NCBI GenBank assembly: GCA_041694275.1
Contig: JASMTQ010000079.1
Coordinates: forward strand, 1 to 10,107
DNA length: 10,107 bases
Origin: M55B118 sp041694275
GTDB lineage: Bacteria; Bacillota_I; Bacilli_A; Izemoplasmatales; Izemoplasmataceae
Direction of reading: 5' to 3'
Shown: one piece after another, positions 5,699 to 10,107 of the stretch
Layout: each line of letters begins with the position of its first letter
Numbering within the stretch: position 1 is the first letter of the stretch
Notes under the pieces: generated by a model
The model's input: the letters and a program-made list of their open reading frames with translations, nothing else
Told to the model about the DNA's origin: nothing
Databases searched by the model: none
Translations under genes and position numbers: made by a program

Positions 5699-6362
5699 CT
5701 AAAATCAACTCCAATAGTGAATCATCCGATTCATGGGTATATTTCATGGTGCGGGTGTCTCCCTCTACGATGAAGCCCTTGATACCAAGTGTGGCGGTTA
5801 CGAGACTTAGATCGCACGTTGCCTGAATGGCACTTTTTCCTGCGATTTCGTGCGCTTTTCTGAGTGTCTTTGTTTTAAAGGCCTGCGGGGTTTGAAGGGC
5901 GACGATGTTTTCGCGGTCCACTGAATCCACTACAAGATTTTCTTTGACTCTTTTCAGGGTGTCTGGAACCTTGATGGCAGGAGAGACGGATTCGTGCGCT
6001 TCAAGCGCATTTTTAAGACGTTCAAGGACGGTTTTTGAAATAAAGGGCCGCGCCCCGTCATGAATGAATACATAGGGTTCGCATGCTTTTAAAAGACCGT
6101 TATAAACGCTTTGCCTACGCGTTTTCCCACCTTTTACAATTAAATCATAAAAGCCATCAAATTGTTCGTGAGCCTTATCAAAAGAAGCCTCGTCGATGAT
6201 AAGAACGATCTCTTTGCAGGCAGGGTCTGATTTAAAGGTGCGCAAGGAGTATTCAAGCATGGCATGGCCTGAAATAGACTTGAAAACCTTGTTGTAGCCT
6301 AGATTGGCGCGCGTGCCTTTTCCTCCCGCTACGATGATGGCGCTATAGGTCATTGTGTTCAT
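5673..6362 (-). CDS. ispD: 2-C-methyl-D-erythritol 4-phosphate cytidylyltransferase
   Basis: IspD transfers CMP from CTP to methylerythritol 4-phosphate in the MEP pathway. The 229-residue product has the nucleotide-binding start SAIIVAGGKGTRANLGYNK, where R18 and K25 correspond to the catalytic R20/K27 of E. coli IspD. GGKTRRQSVYNGL, HDGARPF, VPDTLKRV and DRENIVALQTPQAF (equivalent of R157) follow, and MKYTHESD near the end keeps the lysine equivalent to K213. The usual PKQF is NKVF and the usual TDEAS is CDLSL, so the protein is divergent but keeps its key residues. ATG 6362 is chosen because AGGTG (6370-6374) lies seven bases away; ATG 6368 is too close. It overlaps the end of the cyclo-ligase gene by 20 bases and the start of ispF by 26. 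Confidence 0.93.
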   Translation of the reverse strand: MNTMTYSAIIVAGGKGTRANLGYNKVFKSISGHAMLEYSLRTFKSDPACKEIVLIIDEASFDKAHEQFDGFYDLIVKGGKTRRQSVYNGLLKACEPYVFIHDGARPFISKTVLERLKNALEAHESVSPAIKVPDTLKRVKENLVVDSVDRENIVALQTPQAFKTKTLRKAHEIAGKSAIQATCDLSLVTATLGIKGFIVEGDTRTMKYTHESDDSLLELILDDANRTKS

Positions 6363-6885
6363 TTTCATACACCTGATTGTCCGTTACGAGGATGTCAACG
6401 GGAATATCGTGCGCCTTGTTTGGAAGGGCTTCAACCATGAAGGGTTCGAATACGACCCCTACTTTGAGTCCTTCGTAATCTGATAGGTACTGATCATAAT
6501 ACCCTTTGCCATAACCAAGGCGATAGAGCCCCTGGTCATAGGCGAGTCCCGGAACAATAACGGCATCAAGCTCTGCTTTGTCAACGGGGATGTCTCCTGT
6601 AGGTTCCAAGACGCCGAGCATGCCCTTTTGAAATTCACCCGTGTCTTTGAAAAACTGCATTTCATCGTTCACGATTTTCGGATAATATAGTTCGTATGTA
6701 TCAGAAAGCGCGCGCACATCCACCTCGTTCAAAATAGGGTTGAATATCGCTACTTTTTCAATCGGAGACTCCGAAAGTACCGTCCTAAGCCCTTCCATGA
6801 GAAGGGTGTTGAGCATGGTGTGGCTGGCTTTGTCCATGGCTTTTCTTTGCTTTATAAAGTATTGTCTGTAGGTTTTTTTGTCCAC
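6343..6885 (-). CDS. 5-formyltetrahydrofolate cyclo-ligase
   Basis: This enzyme converts 5-formyl-THF to 5,10-methenyl-THF using ATP, returning a storage or dead-end folate to one-carbon metabolism. The 180-residue product is of normal length. It shows an N-terminal basic helix (KKTYRQYFIKQRK) that contacts ATP in the family, FNPILNEVDV (48-57), YYPKIVNDEMQFF (67-79) and the signature VPGLAYDQGLYRLGYGKGYYDQYL (from 111). That signature includes the glycine-rich GYGKGYYD at 124-131. HDIPVDILVTD (159-169) is the conserved C-terminal active-site strand. The start codon is GTG at 6885, with AGGA seven bases upstream. It begins four bases after the stop of the PAS/GGDEF gene and overlaps ispD, so it is inside a tight operon. 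The family is also called MTHFS, YgfA or YqgN. Confidence 0.95.
   Translation of the reverse strand: MDKKTYRQYFIKQRKAMDKASHTMLNTLLMEGLRTVLSESPIEKVAIFNPILNEVDVRALSDTYELYYPKIVNDEMQFFKDTGEFQKGMLGVLEPTGDIPVDKAELDAVIVPGLAYDQGLYRLGYGKGYYDQYLSDYEGLKVGVVFEPFMVEALPNKAHDIPVDILVTDNQVYENEHNDL
6370..6374 (-). promoter_or_regulatory. Ribosome binding site that fixes the ispD start
   Basis: AGGTG on the minus strand lies within the last codons of the cyclo-ligase gene, seven bases from ATG 6362 and only one base from the alternative ATG 6368. Confidence 0.55.
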
Positions 6886-6889
6886 AAAA

Positions 6890-8038
6890 TCATCCTATCA
6901 TGAAATAATTTTCCTGTGTCTTGTCATCCAGTGCGATATTGAGGGCCTTTTCAGCACGCGCCGCGATTTCATCCACGGGTTCTTCAAAGACATTGACGGT
7001 ATGAATGCCAAAATAGGGATAAACGCTTTGTCTGGTTCCACCAAAGGACATGGTGTAGTTGACAAGATCGCCCCCTTCTTCAAGGGCTCTTTTTAACATA
7101 CCGTATTTTCTCTGGTCTTCGATGACCATCGCGTAGCGAATTCCGGTAATTCTGAAAAGCGCTTCAGCATCTCCAAGAAAATGGTAGATGAGTTTGCTGA
7201 TGAATTCTCCCATCATGAGATCGCCGACATCTCTTCCATAGCGCTCATTGATAAAAGGGATGTTCGCAAGTTGAAAATAGATGAGCGTGTATTCCTTGCC
7301 TTTGGAATTCATGGTTTGCAACCGTTCAAAAAGCGCCTGGTCGATTTTAAGGCCGTTCAATACGTCCATATTGGTCCGTGGGTACTTTTTAACATCCAGA
7401 CTCTGAATGATGGCCAGCGTCATCGTTCTTTTCTCATGGCTCACTTTAGTCCCGCTTTCCTTGATCCAAAGAGGGCTGTTTCCGGTCATGATTCTGTAAT
7501 GCGCCGTATAGTCATTTTTCGATTTTCTTTTTGACGTCAACGCCAGGTAGGCTTCCTTGTCTTCAGGATGCATCGCATCCAGGAAGGTCTCATAGGTGAG
7601 TTCGTTTTCATCGAATCCAAGAAGATTGACCGCCTGGTCCGTTGCGAACATCTGACCGTCCTCCATGATGAACAAAACACCATCCTGCATCCGTTCCAGC
7701 AATGCAATGAATCTTTTTCTAAGCATTTCAGAACGGTTGGTCAGTGCCTTGTAGTCTTTTTTAAGACTTTTAAGTTTTTCGCGGTTCACATCTTTTTGCA
7801 GGACCGCCTTGATGTCAAACATGAGAAGTGTATAGGCTAGTCCGCCATAAAGAGCGGCGTTGAAAAGCAAGGTGGGAAGCTCAATAAGATCATAGATGAT
7901 AAAAGCGATGTATGAAGTCGTCGTCACAAAAAGCAGAAAAAGATCGATATCACCCTTTTTGCTGCGTTGTTTTTTTATCAATACCAAGAATGCCCAAACC
8001 AGAATAAGGGCCGTTTCAATCTCATATAACGCGTCCAT
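6890..8038 (-). CDS. Membrane-anchored PAS protein with a degenerate GGDEF domain
   Basis: The 382-residue product begins with about three hydrophobic helices (roughly 6-22, 32-51, 53-73). A charged helical linker follows (about 80-110, probably coiled coil), then a PAS domain (about 113-218: DGVLFIMEDGQ, LLGFDENEL, HPEDKEAY, the WIKE strand). The C-terminus is a GGDEF-fold domain (about 225-375) with FINERYGRDVGDLMM at 262-276 and SFGG at 331-334. The catalytic motif expected as RYGGDEF reads RITGIRY (296-302). The first metal aspartate position is Q256 (YFQLAN), and no RxxD inhibitory site precedes the motif. It therefore should not make c-di-GMP and may instead bind a ligand or regulate a partner. 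The start at ATG 8038 has AGAGGG eight bases upstream. It lies 43 bases behind cdaA in the same operon. It shares the TM-PAS-degenerate GGDEF order with GdpP but has no DHH/DHHA1 phosphodiesterase part. Confidence 0.87.
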   Translation of the reverse strand: MDALYEIETALILVWAFLVLIKKQRSKKGDIDLFLLFVTTTSYIAFIIYDLIELPTLLFNAALYGGLAYTLLMFDIKAVLQKDVNREKLKSLKKDYKALTNRSEMLRKRFIALLERMQDGVLFIMEDGQMFATDQAVNLLGFDENELTYETFLDAMHPEDKEAYLALTSKRKSKNDYTAHYRIMTGNSPLWIKESGTKVSHEKRTMTLAIIQSLDVKKYPRTNMDVLNGLKIDQALFERLQTMNSKGKEYTLIYFQLANIPFINERYGRDVGDLMMGEFISKLIYHFLGDAEALFRITGIRYAMVIEDQRKYGMLKRALEEGGDLVNYTMSFGGTRQSVYPYFGIHTVNVFEEPVDEIAARAEKALNIALDDKTQENYFMIG

Positions 8039-8081
8039 GCCTCACACCCTCTTTCTCCTTTGCGACTACGTTCCAATACGG

Positions 8082-8822
8082 TTAAGCCTGAAGGTACTTT
8101 TCAAGATATAGTTCAAGCGATTCCGCTGATATGTCCTGATCGAGATACCCATCAACCGTCACACTGATCTGACCGGTCTGTTCACTCACCACAACGGTGA
8201 ATGCATCGGTGATTTCGCTGATGCCAATCGCCGCACGGTGACGAGACCCCAGGTTTTTGGGGATTTTCGGGTTGTCACTCGGAGGAAAATACGCGCCTCC
8301 GCACATGATGGTGTTTTCCTTGATGATAACAGCCCCGTCGTGTAGCGGTGTATTCGGATAGAATATGCTGGAAAGCAGTTCGCTGCTAAGAGGGGCTCCC
8401 AGCAAAAACGCACTGTTGATGAACTCTTCGAGGGAATTGGCTCTCTCAAAGGTGATAATCGCACCGATTTTATGTCTGGAAAGATAATCAATGCTGTCCA
8501 TAAGTTCGTATTTGACTTCTTCTTCAATAACATTCGATGGAAATAATCCAGTCTTCATTCCAAGCGTTTTTAAAAGAGACACGAGCTCTCCATGTAAAAA
8601 GAATGCCAGAATCCATATCAAAGGAAAAACAAAAAAGGCCGTATGAAGCCATTCCCCATCGATTGGTCCGCTTACGAAGAGTTCTCTTGCAAAAAGCACT
8701 GAAAGGGCAAGGATCATGACTTTGAACACTCTGTATGCCTGATGACTCGCTTTGGGTTTCACCACAATTGCGAATACAGAGAGTATATACACATTCATTA
8801 ACAGCAATTCACTTAGACTCAT
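8082..8822 (-). CDS. cdaA: Diadenylate cyclase CdaA (c-di-AMP synthase)
   Basis: CdaA makes the essential second messenger c-di-AMP from two ATP; it controls potassium and osmolyte balance and affects wall homeostasis in Firmicutes. The 246-residue product has three N-terminal hydrophobic segments (about 5-21, 33-50, 60-77). The DAC (DisA_N) domain follows: IGAIITFER at 119-127, FYPNTPLHDGAVII at 154-167 with the DGA motif at 162-164, GGAYFPPS at 175-182 and LGSRHRAAIGISEITDA at 191-207 with the RHR motif at 194-196. VVVSEQTGQIS at 210-220 ends the core. All catalytic motifs are present, so it should be active. ATG 8822 is set by AGGAGGTG six bases upstream; the in-frame GTG at 8831 is part of that site. 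The partner cdaR, normally next to cdaA, is not found; a PAS/degenerate-GGDEF gene follows instead. Confidence 0.97.
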   Translation of the reverse strand: MSLSELLLMNVYILSVFAIVVKPKASHQAYRVFKVMILALSVLFARELFVSGPIDGEWLHTAFFVFPLIWILAFFLHGELVSLLKTLGMKTGLFPSNVIEEEVKYELMDSIDYLSRHKIGAIITFERANSLEEFINSAFLLGAPLSSELLSSIFYPNTPLHDGAVIIKENTIMCGGAYFPPSDNPKIPKNLGSRHRAAIGISEITDAFTVVVSEQTGQISVTVDGYLDQDISAESLELYLEKYLQA

Positions 8823-8828
8823 GATCTT

Positions 8829-8836
8829 CACCTCCT
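8829..8836 (-). promoter_or_regulatory. Strong ribosome binding site of cdaA
   Basis: AGGAGGTG on the minus strand is a full match to the 16S 3' end and is six bases from ATG 8822. It contains a GTG in the cdaA frame, which might be mistaken for the start codon. Confidence 0.8.
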
Positions 8837-8866
8837 GTAAGTAGCATAACTTTTGTTTCCAAAATG

Positions 8867-8875
8867 ATTATATCA
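8867..8875 (-). promoter_or_regulatory. Extended -10 promoter of the cdaA operon
   Basis: TGATATAAT on the minus strand is a perfect extended -10. No clear -35 box is present 16-18 bases upstream. The start of transcription would be near 8860, giving a leader of roughly 38 bases. A 13-base inverted repeat ATGAT-N3-ATCAT (8864-8876) covers the element. Confidence 0.68.
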
Positions 8876-8987
8876 TAGAATATGGGTAAGCAGTTTTTAA
8901 TAATGGTATAAATAATGTTGAAAAAATTATAAAATAGCGTAAAGCCTTATGGTGCCTTTTATTCACACGCTCTATCAAAAGTCAAGG

Positions 8988-9016
8988 GTTACATTGGATT
9001 TTCAATTTCATATAAT
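8988..9016 (+). promoter_or_regulatory. Promoter of the class II ribonucleotide reductase gene
   Basis: GTTACA (8988-8993, four of six matches to TTGACA) and TATAAT (9011-9016) are separated by exactly 17 bases. The predicted start near 9023 gives a leader of about 35 bases with GGAGGG at 9045-9050. A second extended -10-like element, TGGTATAAA at 8904-8912, lies further upstream. The intergenic stretch shows no core of a cobalamin riboswitch and no convincing NrdR boxes. Confidence 0.6.
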
Positions 9017-9057
9017 AATAGATACTAACCAAATTCAGTCCTTTGGAGGGATTTTTT

Positions 9058-10107
9058 ATGCCACAGTATTCTAAAGAACTCATTCACAGTATCAACAAAG
9101 ATATCAGTGAGCACTTCACCCACCTCTATCCTATCACAGATGACATGGAAAAAACATTAGACGGCGTTTCGAGACTTGTCATGCTCGATAGGTATACACA
9201 AAAGGATTTGAATCTTAAAACACTCAAAAAAGGCGATCTCGTTCTTACCATCGTGAAGGACGACCCGAAATTCCCTGCAAGGGGTGTTGGGGTCATCCAT
9301 TCAATGGACGGGGACACTCTGACGATAAAAGTCGAACCTGAATACCTTGCCAATACGGAAGATGCCGATGAAGACGGTCTGATCACAAGACCTAGAAAAC
9401 AGGTAGACAAACCACTTGAGCTTTACTTCGAACAAATTGCCAAACGCCTTGCCAAACACCTTGGCCAGGACGAGTCAAAAGCCGTTCAGGACGCTTTCTA
9501 TGAAGAAGTTTCAAGTTTCAACCTGGTTCCTGCAGGACGTGTCCTCTTTGGAGCGGGTTCCGAGACCCAGGTCACCTACTTCAACTGTTTTGTCATGCCG
9601 TTTATTCATGATTCACGTGGCGGCATCAGCGATCACAGAAAACAGGTCATGGAAATCATGTCCCGTGGGGGCGGCGTTGGAACCAACGGATCAACCCTTA
9701 GACCCAAAAACGCCCTTGCCAAAGGGGTCAACGGAAAATCAAGCGGTGCCGTCAGCTGGCTCAATGACCTGAGTCAACTCACCCATCTTGTCGAACAGGG
9801 CGGATCCCGCCGCGGCGCACAGATGATCATGATGGCCGACTGGCACCCGGATATTATCGATTTCATTATTTCCAAGATGCAAAATCCGAAAATTCTTCAG
9901 TTCCTGATAGATACCATCGAAGATCCGCAAATCAAGAAAGCCGCACAGAACAAACTCAAATTCGTGCCTCTAAGCGATGAAGAAATAGAAATCAACGAAT
10001 ATATTCTGGAACAGGCAAAAAAAGACAGCTCAAAATTCTCAAGGAAAATCATCGACACCGCATTTGAAAGACTCAACAAAGGCGGTCACTACGAAGTCAA
10101 TGATCCT
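9058..10107 (+). CDS. nrdJ: Adenosylcobalamin-dependent (class II) ribonucleotide reductase, 5' part
   Basis: The first 350 codons are in the window and remain open to its right edge. Class II reductases make deoxyribonucleotides with a 5'-deoxyadenosylcobalamin radical and do not need oxygen or a second subunit. The N-terminal ~120 residues contain LDRYTQKDLNLKTLKKGDLV and DPKFPARGVGVI, typical of the Firmicutes-type NrdJ. The catalytic barrel then begins: NLVPAGRVLFGAG (155-167) and FNCFVMPFIHDSRGGI (175-190), where C177 is the first redox cysteine. MEIMSRGGGVGTNGSTLRP (198-216), GVNGKSSGAVSW (223-234), EQGGSRRGAQM (246-256) and HPDIIDFI (263-270) follow. A helical insertion starting MQNPKILQFLIDT follows, as in NrdJ relatives. 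The radical cysteine, C-terminal cysteines and any intein would lie beyond the window. The start has GGAGGG seven bases upstream. It is divergent from cdaA. Confidence 0.93.
   Translation, partial: MPQYSKELIHSINKDISEHFTHLYPITDDMEKTLDGVSRLVMLDRYTQKDLNLKTLKKGDLVLTIVKDDPKFPARGVGVIHSMDGDTLTIKVEPEYLANTEDADEDGLITRPRKQVDKPLELYFEQIAKRLAKHLGQDESKAVQDAFYEEVSSFNLVPAGRVLFGAGSETQVTYFNCFVMPFIHDSRGGISDHRKQVMEIMSRGGGVGTNGSTLRPKNALAKGVNGKSSGAVSWLNDLSQLTHLVEQGGSRRGAQMIMMADWHPDIIDFIISKMQNPKILQFLIDTIEDPQIKKAAQNKLKFVPLSDEEIEINEYILEQAKKDSSKFSRKIIDTAFERLNKGGHYEVNDP

Noticed and set aside
6898..7840. Open frames overlapping the PAS/GGDEF gene on both strands
   Set aside because: Low-complexity, no initiation signals; the 382-codon frame has coherent membrane, PAS and GGDEF-fold domains.
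6890..8038. Calling the PAS/GGDEF gene an active diguanylate cyclase
   Set aside because: The GGDEF motif, the first metal aspartate and the I-site are all replaced.
8829..8831. In-frame GTG as the start of cdaA
   Set aside because: It is part of the AGGAGGTG ribosome site; ATG 8822 has ideal spacing.
8936..8995. Possible cobalamin riboswitch upstream of nrdJ (a GGTGCC stretch)
   Set aside because: The conserved inner core and the B12 box of the riboswitch class are not present, and no stable multi-helix fold is evident by eye.

Overview
The window looks like an ordinary chromosomal stretch from a Gram-positive-type bacterium of the class Bacilli, or a Mollicutes relative close to it. Shine-Dalgarno sites are strong (AGGAGG and AGAGG types), and TGA is used as a stop codon (tsaE, dgk, cvfD, ispD and the PAS/GGDEF gene), so the code is the standard bacterial one and not the Mycoplasma one. 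Several families (YutD, YutG/PgpA, YutI/NifU, YugI/CvfD next to pgi, CdaA) are typical of Bacilli. Base composition is moderate by eye (not counted). An Acholeplasma/Izemoplasma/Haloplasma-type host would fit, but this is an inference and cannot be settled from the window.

Layout. Positions 1-1114 (minus strand) hold tsaE, tsaB and the 5' end of a rimI-like gene, a compact overlapping t6A/ribosomal acetylation operon. Positions 1193-2068 (plus) hold a single diacylglycerol/lipid kinase gene with its own extended -10 promoter. A two-way terminator at 2071-2107 separates it from the convergent cvfD-pgi operon (3783 to 2093, minus). That operon has a promoter tucked directly behind the terminator of the preceding operon. 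Positions 8822 to 3848 (minus) hold a nine-gene run: cdaA, a membrane PAS/degenerate-GGDEF gene, 5-formyl-THF cyclo-ligase, ispD, ispF, a small PspC protein, a YutD-family gene, a NifU-type Fe-S scaffold gene and a PgpA/YutG-type phosphatase. An internal promoter probably precedes nifU, and a clear terminator sits at the end. Positions 9058-10107 (plus) hold the first 350 codons of a class II (B12-dependent) ribonucleotide reductase, divergent from cdaA.

How the genes fit together. The minus-strand run combines second-messenger synthesis (c-di-AMP), one-carbon metabolism, isoprenoid precursor synthesis (MEP pathway), Fe-S assembly and phospholipid synthesis. MEP enzymes IspG and IspH need Fe-S clusters, so nifU near ispD/ispF is sensible. 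The lipid kinase and the PgpA-like phosphatase both concern membrane lipid turnover.

The feature most worth a second look is the membrane-anchored PAS protein directly downstream of cdaA. Its GGDEF domain has lost the GGDEF motif, the metal aspartate and the I-site, so it cannot be a normal diguanylate cyclase. It occupies the slot where many Firmicutes carry cdaR, the known regulator of CdaA. Apart from that I found no mobile elements, CRISPR arrays, RNA genes or clear signs of horizontal transfer. No gene-free stretch exceeds 300 bases; the largest (8823-9057) holds two divergent promoters.
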